6,106 bases of DNA, from positions 1 through 6,106 of the forward strand of contig DGQA01000052.1 of the NCBI GenBank assembly GCA_002390705.1, given 5' to 3'. Position numbers and translations under genes: made by a program. Within the stretch, counting starts at the first letter, position 1. Each line of letters opens with the position of its first letter. The notes beneath the pieces are model-generated. The model ran no database searches and was not told the DNA's origin. It saw only the letters and a program-made list of their open reading frames with translations. This document shows positions 1-6,106 of this stretch, piece after piece. The stretch is from Actinobacteria bacterium UBA4426. GTDB taxonomy: Bacteria; Actinomycetota; Actinomycetes; S36-B12.

Positions 1-1248
1 CATATACATTTGAAAATGTCGCCCGGGTGCTGTGCTTAAAATTGCTTGACCCGCGTTAATTAAGTCGCCACCGGAGAGGATCCGATCCAGTAGTTGATCA
101 AGTAGTGCTTGATTTGCCTCTTGTCGAATCGCGGCATCTTTTTGACCAAAATCTTGATACGCGTCAATCAAGAGAATCTGACCGATTCGCTCACCGGTAA
201 CTTCACCGAATACTTCTGATTGGATCGGCCCCGTCGCATCGAGCACTGCGGCGATTGCAGTGAGGTCAAGGGTCACTACGCCATCAACTTCGGGGTAGCT
301 CGGACCATCCCACTTACCGGACCAGGCCGCCATCATTTCCTTGGCGCTGTAAAGAAAGTTGGGGTGCGTATTGGCATTTACAAAAGGTTTGTTGCGAGGG
401 TTTTTAGGAAAGAAAGGGTTTAACGCGGGACCAAACCAATTTACTTTGGCGTTGATCGGTGGGAACAATTGGGTACTGGTTTGACCTTTAATCGGAATGG
501 ATACCCGTCCACTCTCAAACTCCACCATGACAAGTGAGAGTGGGGCTCCTCCGGAGGCTCGCATTTCCGCTTGATTCCCGATCGCAATCAGGTAGCGTTT
601 GGTCCCGTTCGCACCCAAAGCCTCCGGTAAAGACGGGGTGATTTCGTTAAGCGTATCCACACCGGATGCAATGGGGATCACTTCACGTAGTGCACGGTCG
701 CGAATCTGCGCCAATGGGTCAGAGAAAAATGTGGTGGCAACAATATTTTTTAAGTTCGCAGCAGCCCCGTCGATCTGTCCTTTTAGTTGTGCGCTTTGTG
801 CTGGCAATGTTCCCAGCCGGACCAGATCGACTGCGCCATCGGAGAAAATTTTTGTGCCCCCAGATTTTCCGGAGAGATCGCCGTACAGGGTGATGAGATC
901 GCCGGTCGCCATTGAGATGTTATAGGCCGCGCCCACGGACAAGCGCCAGTTTTGTACCGCGGTATCAATCCCGGGAATGTGTTCAATGAGGGCAACCTGG
1001 GACGTGTCCACTGATTTAAGAATTATTTCAGTACTGCGATTCGCTTGCTCGAACTCCGTTTGCCCGGTTGCGTAGTCTCCACTCACGAGCCCGTCGGCCG
1101 CATTTGCTAGGTGGTTCTGTAGGCCGATCCCACTCCACGCCAATGCGCCAATGGAAGCAAGTAGGCCCATTTGTAGCCAGAAGACAAATCCACCCACGAT
1201 CGCAACTAAGGCTGCTACCCCCCAGATCAGGGGTTTACGGGAAGACAC
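1..1248 (-). CDS. DUF4012 domain membrane protein, C-terminus cut by left window edge
   Basis: The minus-strand frame is open for 416 codons from a GTG at 1248 to the left edge, with no stop. A hydrophobic stretch at about residues 6-25, possibly continuing to 38, would anchor the protein in the membrane. A helical-looking region and then a soluble domain with DUF4012 hallmarks follow. These are NQAEMRASGG at residues 225-234 (family pattern N-[NQ]-A-E-x-R-x-[ST]-G-G), NANTHPNF at 291-298, and a segment starting DGVVTLD at 322 and ending in TGPI at 342. Family members are usually near 600 residues, so roughly the last third should lie outside. The biochemical role of DUF4012 is not established; members commonly sit in polysaccharide loci, as here, 39 nt after an initiating sugar transferase. 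The start is uncertain: no clear Shine-Dalgarno precedes the GTG, but an in-frame TAG at 1288-1290 limits upstream extension to 13 codons. Family call is confident; start and function are not. Confidence 0.82.
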   Translation of the reverse strand, partial: MSSRKPLIWGVAALVAIVGGFVFWLQMGLLASIGALAWSGIGLQNHLANAADGLVSGDYATGQTEFEQANRSTEIILKSVDTSQVALIEHIPGIDTAVQNWRLSVGAAYNISMATGDLITLYGDLSGKSGGTKIFSDGAVDLVRLGTLPAQSAQLKGQIDGAAANLKNIVATTFFSDPLAQIRDRALREVIPIASGVDTLNEITPSLPEALGANGTKRYLIAIGNQAEMRASGGAPLSLVMVEFESGRVSIPIKGQTSTQLFPPINAKVNWFGPALNPFFPKNPRNKPFVNANTHPNFLYSAKEMMAAWSGKWDGPSYPEVDGVVTLDLTAIAAVLDATGPIQSEVFGEVTGERIGQILLIDAYQDFGQKDAAIRQEANQALLDQLLDRILSGGDLINAGQAILSTAPGRHFQMYM

Positions 1249-1287
1249 CAGTTGAGTATATGCAATGTGTGGATCAGCTTCGGATTG

Positions 1288-2829
1288 CTAGTACGCCCCA
1301 CTGCCGGTGAGTACCACTTTGACGGTCCTGGCCACAATCACCAAGTCAAGGGCAGGGGACCAATGCTCGACGTAATTCAGATCCATCCGCATTCGCTCAT
1401 CCCAGTCCACCGCCTTGCGCCCAGAAACCTGCCACAACCCGGTTAATCCTGGCTTGGTTAAGTGCCGACGGTGATCCTCATCACCAAAAAGTTGGATTTC
1501 GTCAAGTAATACCGGTCGGGGACCCACCAACGACATGCTGCCACTGATCACGTGGGTGATCTGCGGCATCTCGTCAATTGACCAACGTCGGAGAAACCTG
1601 CCGAATCCTGTGATGCGCGGGTCGTTTTTGTAGCGCTCGCTGATTCGTTCGTCCGGGACACCAATAACTTCTTCGCGTTTTTGATCGGATCCGACATACA
1701 TGGTCCGGAATTTCACAATATTAATTACTTCACCACCACGACCAATCCGTTGATGTCGGTAAAAAATTGAGCCGCGACTGGAAAAAAATGTTCCCACTGC
1801 CGCAATCAACATGAATGGGGTGAATAGGAAGAAAAGAAGGGTGCCGAAAGAAATGTCTAGTGCCCGTTTAATGGCCCGCTTCGGTCCAGTGAGGTGTGGC
1901 TCGTCAAGGTGAATTAACGGTAGGTCAGCTTGCATACGAATGGTGACGCGAGGTCCCACAAAGTCACCGAGGGTTGGGGCCACTAGTAGATCGATTCGAG
2001 GTCCTTCAAGTCGCCAAGAAAGGCGCTTAATGAGTTCCTGGCCTTGTGCCGGTGTCCCGGCAATTGCCACAGTATCTACGTCATTGAGGCCAATGCGGGC
2101 CATTATTTGATCTAACCACTGGTCAACCTGCTCGTGGGTTGCCTGCACATCTGCCTCTTGGGCAACGTCAACCACCGTGAAGCCCGCGACGGGGTCACGA
2201 TCGAGCATGTCCACAATTTCACTCTGTCGTTCACCGACACCAATCACCATGGTGCGGTGCAGGTAGTTTCCGTAACGCCGCTCATGGCGTAACCACGCTC
2301 GCAAGATCCAACGAGTTGCCACGAGAAAAATTAAGCCGGCCACAAATGTGATCAATACGAAACCGCGTGAAAGATCCAATTTGAGAGCGAAGGCCACAAT
2401 CGCCACCGCTCCGAAGAGTCCAGCTGAGGCCGTAACAACCCGTTTAAATTCTTCAGAGCCAATGCCAAGGACGCGGGTGTCGTAAGCACCACGCACCACT
2501 AACGCCACAATCCATGAGAACACGACCACTAGTGCGAAAAAGACGTAAGTTCCATCTGACACATTCAGGTTGTAAGGGATCGTCCACCGAAGTACAAAAC
2601 CGATTGTGGCGGCCGCAACAATTGCAGTTGAGTCCCACACGAACGCGCGGGTTGCGTAGACCCGCAATGGATCGCGGAGTCGGATCGGCCGATCATTGTG
2701 ACTATTGGGTGTTGCCCAACCATTTTTGGTGTGCGCTTCACGTGCAATCTTGCGCCAAGTTCCCGTATCTGACAGTGGATCAGGGGCAGCTGCTGCCTGC
2801 TCCGCTCCACCTTCGTCGACTTGACTCAC
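1288..2829 (-). CDS. Polyprenyl glycosylphosphotransferase (WbaP/WcaJ-type initiating sugar transferase)
   Basis: This 513-residue membrane enzyme should transfer a sugar 1-phosphate from a nucleotide sugar to undecaprenyl phosphate, the first step of repeat-unit assembly. The layout is typical of the long family members. A hydrophilic N-terminus of about 60 residues precedes four hydrophobic segments (about 64-82, 94-114, 133-150, 156-175). A Rossmann-like CoA_binding_3 region (about 190-295) follows, then a membrane-associated segment (327-349) and the catalytic Bac_transf domain. Catalytic-domain motifs are KFRTM (373-377), the Asp-Glu pair in SIDEMPQ (D419/E420, equivalent to the PglC catalytic dyad), SLVGPRP (433-439), KPGLTGLWQVSGR (459-471) and the characteristic C-terminal GSGAY. 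The GTG start at 2829 is the first possible one, because an in-frame TAA lies four codons upstream; an AAGG sits too close (2 nt) to be a good ribosome-binding site. The sugar cannot be read from sequence; glucose, galactose and N-acetylated sugars are all used by relatives. Confidence 0.93.
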   Translation of the reverse strand: MSQVDEGGAEQAAAAPDPLSDTGTWRKIAREAHTKNGWATPNSHNDRPIRLRDPLRVYATRAFVWDSTAIVAAATIGFVLRWTIPYNLNVSDGTYVFFALVVVFSWIVALVVRGAYDTRVLGIGSEEFKRVVTASAGLFGAVAIVAFALKLDLSRGFVLITFVAGLIFLVATRWILRAWLRHERRYGNYLHRTMVIGVGERQSEIVDMLDRDPVAGFTVVDVAQEADVQATHEQVDQWLDQIMARIGLNDVDTVAIAGTPAQGQELIKRLSWRLEGPRIDLLVAPTLGDFVGPRVTIRMQADLPLIHLDEPHLTGPKRAIKRALDISFGTLLFFLFTPFMLIAAVGTFFSSRGSIFYRHQRIGRGGEVINIVKFRTMYVGSDQKREEVIGVPDERISERYKNDPRITGFGRFLRRWSIDEMPQITHVISGSMSLVGPRPVLLDEIQLFGDEDHRRHLTKPGLTGLWQVSGRKAVDWDERMRMDLNYVEHWSPALDLVIVARTVKVVLTGSGAY

Positions 2830-3032
2830 AACCTTAGGTTACCAGTCCCAGGTTCTCATGCCAGGTTCTAATGCCAGGTTCTAATGCCGGATAGCCGCTC
2901 CTAGCTTTCGTTCACGGATAGTTACGAGAATGCAATATTGATTTCACAAGGAGAAGGGAGGCAATTACAGTTATCTTCGCGTTCCACGCCGTCCCCTAGC
3001 TGGTGGGAGAGCTGCCAAGCTGGTACGTCTAT
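2830..3032 (-). promoter_or_regulatory. Long untranslated leader of the sugar transferase gene (inferred)
   Basis: About 200 nt lie between the inferred transcription start near 3032 and the GTG at 2829, with no convincing gene on either strand. The coding-strand RNA would contain a pyrimidine-rich stretch (2947-2960, complement of a purine-rich plus-strand run), an AGGAG at about 2899-2904 with no usable start codon after it, two direct copies of a 7-bp word (plus strand cggatag at 2888-2894 and 2915-2921), and three 13-bp tandem repeats next to the start codon. A weaker promoter alternative inside this stretch, a TTGTGA with a TAACTAT downstream near 2918-2924, would shorten the leader to about 80 nt. 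I recognise no known riboswitch. Confidence 0.35.
2848..2886. repeat. Three tandem 13-bp repeats in front of the sugar transferase gene
   Basis: Three head-to-tail copies of ccaggttctMatg occupy 2848-2860, 2861-2873 and 2874-2886 on the plus strand; the first has c and the other two have a at the variable position. On the coding strand each reads CATKAGAACCTGG. The array ends 18 nt before the GTG start codon. Partially similar bases (aggttacca) occur at 2836-2844. The copies contain stops in the gene's reading direction and are not coding. They could bind a protein or set RNA structure, or simply reflect replication slippage. Confidence 0.85.
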
Positions 3033-3038
3033 CACATT

Positions 3039-3067
3039 AGAATACAGAACCGACTTGTCTCTGACAA
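3039..3067 (-). promoter_or_regulatory. Candidate sigma70-type promoter for the sugar transferase unit
   Basis: On the minus strand a TTGTCA -35 hexamer (3067-3062) is separated by exactly 17 nt from a TATTCT -10 hexamer (3044-3039). Each differs from consensus by one or two bases, and the spacing is ideal. It lies just beyond the candidate terminator of the upstream unit, which is where a promoter would be expected. The -35 box overlaps a small inverted repeat, ttgtc-tct-gacaa at 3055-3067, which could be an operator. The predicted start point is near 3032. Confidence 0.45.
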
Positions 3068-3080
3068 TCTTGGAGTCTAA

Positions 3081-3138
3081 GAAAATCGTGCGCGTGTTGG
3101 AATGTCACCTACCGGGGTACACAACTCCTCGCGTCACG
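3081..3138 (-). terminator. Candidate Rho-independent terminator after the GT61 gene
   Basis: Starting 10 nt after the GT61 stop codon, the RNA can fold into a long interrupted hairpin. Outer arms of 8 bp, CGTG-CGCG with one bulged base, pair 3087-3094 with 3130-3138. A 4-bp GTTG/CAAC helix follows (3096-3099 with 3122-3125), then 3 bp TGT/ACA and 3 bp ACC/GGT closing a 6-nt loop (3110-3115). On the minus strand it is followed by ATTTTC then TT, a short and imperfect T-tract. On the plus strand no T-tract follows, so it would act for minus-strand transcription only. The interruptions and weak tail keep confidence moderate. Confidence 0.45.
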
Positions 3139-3147
3139 TCGTATTGG

Positions 3148-4314
3148 TCACGAACGCTCCAAGATCATGCTGGCTAGTTGATCAACTCGCAGCGGTGTCG
3201 TCTGGCTGTCTGCGTCAATCTTGCTGTACGTATGTCCAGCGACATGGCTAATCCACTCGAAGCAACGATTGTAATGATATCCAGCAGTAAGCTCCACGAC
3301 ATTGATTCCGGGACGTGAAAAGACGAGGTTTGAAAGCCCGGCGCCGTGGGGCCCAGCTACAGTCTTTGCTCCTTGGAAAAGTGTGATTTGCTCGGGCCAC
3401 GACATTTTTTCAAGACTGACAACGAAGAATCCGTGGGCGAGTAAAATATCCTCGAGCTGAGCTTCGTCGGTAAGTGAGCGATGTGCGTTCCGCCGTGACA
3501 CATAAATTTTTTCGTGGGCCGATTGTTCTCGCTCGTGGGTTGCTTCCTTGCCGAACTCTGAGAGCATTTTGTAATCTTCTGGGTGAATGAACCACGAGTC
3601 ATTGGCCCGACCTGGCATGACCTGTTCTGTCAAATTCACGACCCGAGGAACAGTTACTGGAGTGAAACCGAACTGTTGCGCAACAAATTGGTGTTTCTCT
3701 GTTATCGAGTCTTGGTTCACAATTACGTCAATGTCGCGGGAAAGGTTGGCTACCCGTTTGAGGAGTGGCAGCTCTTCAATCAACCAGTGGTAGTAATTGG
3801 AAGTTGACGGGAGAACCACAGCGGGCCGTGTGAATTTTGATTTGACATACTTCGGGTGCGGCACATCTAACCCGTGACTCAGAATGCTTTCAAATGGCCA
3901 GCTGATCGACTCCCGCAGAAAAAATGGTGGTTCGCTGGTGCCGCACAGAAGAGTAGCTCCAGTTGTTGTGTTCACAACAGTATCGGTGAGCTGGTAAGTG
4001 AACCGGTGTTCGTAGAGGTGGCTAAGCGGGGCATTTACTCCGCAACCTGTTGGGCAGTGCAGTAACTGTTCACCTTGTTCGACTATCCGCTGAACTTGTG
4101 GGTCAAATCGACCCGTGAGTCCACGGCGATACTCCAGACTCCACGCTTGAAGCCCACTTCCGCGAGCGAGCCATTTGATTCTGGCTGCGTAGGCGCGGCG
4201 TTCAGTGGGATCTGCGACTGCGGACTTTACACCCGCAATGACTCGACCGACGGTACTCACGCCTTCAATCCTGGGGGGGATTGGGTTACAAATCTGAGAC
4301 ATGCATACTTTCAT
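3148..4314 (-). CDS. GT61-family (PF04577, formerly DUF563) glycosyltransferase
   Basis: This 388-residue protein has the features of glycosyltransferase family 61, an inverting family found in capsular and exopolysaccharide loci; donor and acceptor are mostly unknown for bacterial members. Visible motifs are NYYHWLIEELPLL (173-185), KIYVSRRNAHRSL (269-281), a GPHGAGLSNLVF block (321-332) followed by SRPG, and VELTAGYHYN (340-349). No signal peptide or membrane segment is apparent, so it should act in the cytoplasm or at the inner membrane face. The ATG at 4314 lies 5 nt after the stop of the upstream hydrolase gene; no good Shine-Dalgarno is visible, suggesting translational coupling. A second ATG four codons in (MSQ) is possible. 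A run of seven C on the coding strand (4273-4279) falls at codons 12-14. Family call is strong; substrate unknown. Confidence 0.87.
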   Translation of the reverse strand: MKVCMSQICNPIPPRIEGVSTVGRVIAGVKSAVADPTERRAYAARIKWLARGSGLQAWSLEYRRGLTGRFDPQVQRIVEQGEQLLHCPTGCGVNAPLSHLYEHRFTYQLTDTVVNTTTGATLLCGTSEPPFFLRESISWPFESILSHGLDVPHPKYVKSKFTRPAVVLPSTSNYYHWLIEELPLLKRVANLSRDIDVIVNQDSITEKHQFVAQQFGFTPVTVPRVVNLTEQVMPGRANDSWFIHPEDYKMLSEFGKEATHEREQSAHEKIYVSRRNAHRSLTDEAQLEDILLAHGFFVVSLEKMSWPEQITLFQGAKTVAGPHGAGLSNLVFSRPGINVVELTAGYHYNRCFEWISHVAGHTYSKIDADSQTTPLRVDQLASMILERS

Positions 4315-4319
4315 TGGGT

Positions 4320-5618
4320 CTACTGCAAGTACACGCGGACAGGAATTTTAGTGAGCGTAATGTTACTGCCACCGGCTGTTTCTTGGCAATTTGCTAGGGG
4401 ATCGCACACTAATTGGGAGTTTTCAGGGGTCGTATAGGGCGCTTCTCCAGTTTCCGCCCAGGCCACCACCCAACTCGAGTCAACTGCACTGAAATTGCAA
4501 ATCACCGAATTACCCGACTCTTCACAGCCATCGTAAGAGGCTCCCACCACCCAGTTATCAATTGCGAAAAAGCCTTGTTCACCGTCTGAGCCTGGGAAGG
4601 CTTGAACACCGAGAAGGTCATAGGCACCCAGGGACCAGATATACCAATAGGAACGATCAATCCCGTACCGCAAATCATCAATGTAGGTCCGAACCACAAA
4701 CCCAGCTGCCTCAGCACCCACGATTTCTTGTCTGGGGAGGTCCCCTGGGCCAGCGAGCCCGTAGTTCAACTCGGTGTCCCACAGTGGAAGGTCGGGCGCA
4801 CCCGATGCGGCGAGAACCTGCTGTGCGGACTCAATTAGCACCCCACGGGCCACCGGATCGCCATCAGCTTTTGGATAGGTGTGAATGGCGAACACGTCCA
4901 CCGGCCAATTGAGTTTACCGAGCTCCTCTAAATATGCTGGGTAGAACCTACTGAATGAAGCGGTGAGTCGGGTACTGGGTGAGGGAGCAACTACCAGTGC
5001 TTCGGGGTTTTTCGCCTTAATAATGTCGTAGGCCCGTTTAGTCATGTCAGCCATTTCGGCCGGTGTGCCATTGAAGAAATCCTTAAGGTTTGCTTCATTC
5101 CAGATCTGATAGGAGGTAAAAGAATCGGAGTAGCGATCGACGACGGCGGTGACCCAGTCATCCCAGTCCGCCATATTGGCTGGTGCACTTGCAGCTCCCG
5201 GTTGCGGGTAATCCGAATCATTGATTTCTTTGGCGGCCCACTCCGGGGTTGTTCCGAGCACCATCATGATGTCGGTCATGCCTTTTGACGCCGTGTTTTC
5301 GATCAGTCCATCAATGTTGCCCCATTTGAATTCGCCTTTTGCGATTTCAATTTGGCTCCACGCAGTTCCGTTGTCCCACATGCGAAGTGCGCCAAATGGC
5401 GCAGCCGCCCACGCTCCGCCCTCGGCGCCTTCAATGTGCATGCCCACCAAGGTTGCTGGTACGCCATCAACTACTTCTTGATCTGCAGGCGCATCCGAAG
5501 CGGTAGTTGTGGAATCGGCATTGTCCGTACTTGACCCGCACGCGGTCAAGGTCAGCGCGAGTGCCGAGATTCCCGCGGCGAGTACAACTATTTTTGAGTT
5601 GCGGTGGTCCCGAACCAT
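4320..5618 (-). CDS. Lipoprotein glycoside hydrolase, GH39/PslG-like (clan A)
   Basis: From the ATG at 5618 this is a 432-residue protein with a lipoprotein signal peptide: basic MVRDHRNSK, a hydrophobic core, then a lipobox LTAC with C27 as the lipidated cysteine. A Ser/Thr/Asp-rich linker follows. The catalytic part resembles a clan-A TIM barrel of the GH39/PslG type: RMWD (79-82), QIWNEANL with the predicted acid/base E175, AIHTY with H246, and PLWDTELNYG with the predicted nucleophile E283. The 108-residue spacing fits clan A. The C-terminal part carries four cysteines (C365, C374, C405, C411) and probably forms a beta-domain. A GTG at 5669 in the same frame would add 17 residues but displaces the signal peptide, so 5618 is preferred; AGGA lies 11 nt upstream. 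It likely cleaves or trims the glycan made by this locus outside the membrane. Exact family and substrate are uncertain. Confidence 0.8.
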   Translation of the reverse strand: MVRDHRNSKIVVLAAGISALALTLTACGSSTDNADSTTTASDAPADQEVVDGVPATLVGMHIEGAEGGAWAAAPFGALRMWDNGTAWSQIEIAKGEFKWGNIDGLIENTASKGMTDIMMVLGTTPEWAAKEINDSDYPQPGAASAPANMADWDDWVTAVVDRYSDSFTSYQIWNEANLKDFFNGTPAEMADMTKRAYDIIKAKNPEALVVAPSPSTRLTASFSRFYPAYLEELGKLNWPVDVFAIHTYPKADGDPVARGVLIESAQQVLAASGAPDLPLWDTELNYGLAGPGDLPRQEIVGAEAAGFVVRTYIDDLRYGIDRSYWYIWSLGAYDLLGVQAFPGSDGEQGFFAIDNWVVGASYDGCEESGNSVICNFSAVDSSWVVAWAETGEAPYTTPENSQLVCDPLANCQETAGGSNITLTKIPVRVYLQ

Positions 5619-6106
5619 GTGGGCATATTTCCTATCGCGATTGACTGTCCTGGGGTCACTGCGCTGCACTGGTTGAGCGCGTTACAAGAAAGTGACACAT
5701 TAGCCGGAACAGTATAAGCCTGGGAGCCTTTGGAGGCCCACACGACTACAGAAACGTTAATATTGTCGCCAAAGTTGCACGTGTTGAGTTTTCCACTGGA
5801 GCAGCTATAGAAGGACCCATTCATCCAGCTGTATGCGGTTTGGTAACCAATGGAACCCGTGGTTCCATCTTGCATGGTGATCCCGATCCGATTTGTTGCT
5901 GGGGACCAGAAGTACCAGTAGGAGCGGTCAACGCCAAGTCGTAGGTTGTCCAAGTAGGTTTGAGCGACCCAGGAAGCGGCGTCCACCCCGGTAATTGATT
6001 TACCTTTGATCTTTTTCCCTGGCCCTTTAATACCGTAGTTCACTTCCGTGTCCCAAAGGGCTTTAGAGGACGGAACTTTGGACTTCTTTAATTGATCTTT
6101 CACCAT
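5588..6106 (-). CDS. Paralogous GH39/PslG-like glycoside hydrolase, N-terminus cut by right window edge
   Basis: Only the last 172 codons are present. They align along their length with the downstream lipoprotein hydrolase: ALWDTEVNYG contains the predicted nucleophile (E21 of the fragment), followed by GPG, then TYLDNLRLGVDRSYWYFWS (50-68), matching TYIDDLRYGIDRSYWYIWS in the paralog. The four C-terminal cysteines are kept (fragment C102, C110, C141, C147). The acid/base motif, the start and any signal peptide lie beyond the right edge. The ATG at the edge itself is internal, since the paralog needs about 265 residues before this point. The stop overlaps the start of the next gene by 31 nt, implying one transcript and coupled translation. 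The region between the WS motif and the first cysteine is much less conserved, so the pair may act on different linkages or polymers. Confidence 0.8.
   Translation of the reverse strand: MVKDQLKKSKVPSSKALWDTEVNYGIKGPGKKIKGKSITGVDAASWVAQTYLDNLRLGVDRSYWYFWSPATNRIGITMQDGTTGSIGYQTAYSWMNGSFYSCSSGKLNTCNFGDNINVSVVVWASKGSQAYTVPANVSLSCNALNQCSAVTPGQSIAIGNMPTWFGTTATQK
5840..5868. repeat. Two adjacent small inverted repeats inside the hydrolase gene
   Basis: ttggt-a-accaa (5840-5850) is followed directly by atggaacc-cgt-ggttccat (5850-5868), the second with perfect 8-bp arms and a 3-nt loop. Both sit in codons of the weakly conserved stretch of the partial hydrolase. They could form a small mRNA hairpin but may be chance. 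Confidence 0.5.

Noticed and set aside
599..925. Plus-strand open frames such as 599-925, 2514-2837, 4075-4437 and 5221-5481
   Set aside because: Each lies opposite a well-supported minus-strand gene. Their translations show no recognisable motifs and have the odd composition of antisense shadows.
2848..2886. CRISPR array
   Set aside because: The repeat units are 13 bp and directly adjacent with no spacers, and no cas-like gene is present.
2922..3035. Possible 37-codon leader peptide (GTG at 3035, TAA at 2922, minus strand) after the candidate promoter
   Set aside because: The GTG would lie only about 3 nt from the -10 box, upstream of the expected transcript start. There is no ribosome-binding site, and the sequence resembles no known leader peptide.
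2938..3177. Plus-strand open frame covering the intergenic region
   Set aside because: It starts at a TTG with the purine-rich Shine-Dalgarno-like run lying after the start instead of before it. It runs through the hairpin and into the GT61 gene, and the product has no recognisable features.
5619..5669. Upstream GTG start at 5669 for the lipoprotein hydrolase
   Set aside because: It would put 17 hydrophilic residues before a clean lipoprotein signal peptide and deepen the overlap with the preceding gene. The ATG at 5618 gives a standard signal length and has AGGA upstream.
6104..6106. ATG at the right edge as the true start of the partial hydrolase
   Set aside because: The paralog shows that a barrel of more than 200 residues, including the acid/base motif, should precede this point. 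The ATG is an internal methionine.

Overview
The window reads as part of an exopolysaccharide or cell-surface glycan locus from a bacterium, probably an actinomycete. The clues are a polyprenyl glycosylphosphotransferase followed at once by a DUF4012 protein, an arrangement I associate mainly with Actinomycetota, together with GTG starts, weak ribosome-binding sites and a monoderm-style lipoprotein. GC content is only about half by eye, which would suit a lower-GC lineage such as a freshwater actinobacterium. The taxonomic call is an inference and is not proven by the sequence.

All five genes lie on the minus strand, so transcription runs from right to left. The right-hand unit begins outside the window. 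It holds the C-terminal end of a clan-A (GH39/PslG-like) glycoside hydrolase (5588-6106). A full-length paralogous lipoprotein hydrolase follows (4320-5618, overlapping the first by 31 nt), and then a GT61-family (PF04577) glycosyltransferase (3148-4314) after a gap of 5 nt. A long imperfect hairpin with a short T-rich tail (3081-3138) probably ends this unit.

The left-hand unit seems to start from a candidate promoter (TTGTCA, 17-nt spacer, TATTCT; 3039-3067) just beyond the hairpin. Its leader would be about 200 nt and carries three tandem 13-bp repeats close to the start codon. It then encodes a WbaP/WcaJ-type initiating sugar-phosphate transferase (1288-2829). After 39 nt, in the same reading frame, comes a DUF4012 membrane protein that runs off the left edge (1-1248). 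This last gene has no stop in the window and appears to use a GTG start, so a simple ATG-to-stop search would miss it.

A plausible division of labour, inferred from the families, is as follows. The initiating transferase loads the first sugar phosphate on undecaprenyl phosphate. The GT61 enzyme adds a residue on the cytoplasmic side. The secreted or lipid-anchored hydrolases trim or release the polymer outside the membrane, as PslG does in the Psl system. DUF4012 has an unknown role at the membrane. No RNA genes, insertion sequences or CRISPR arrays were seen.
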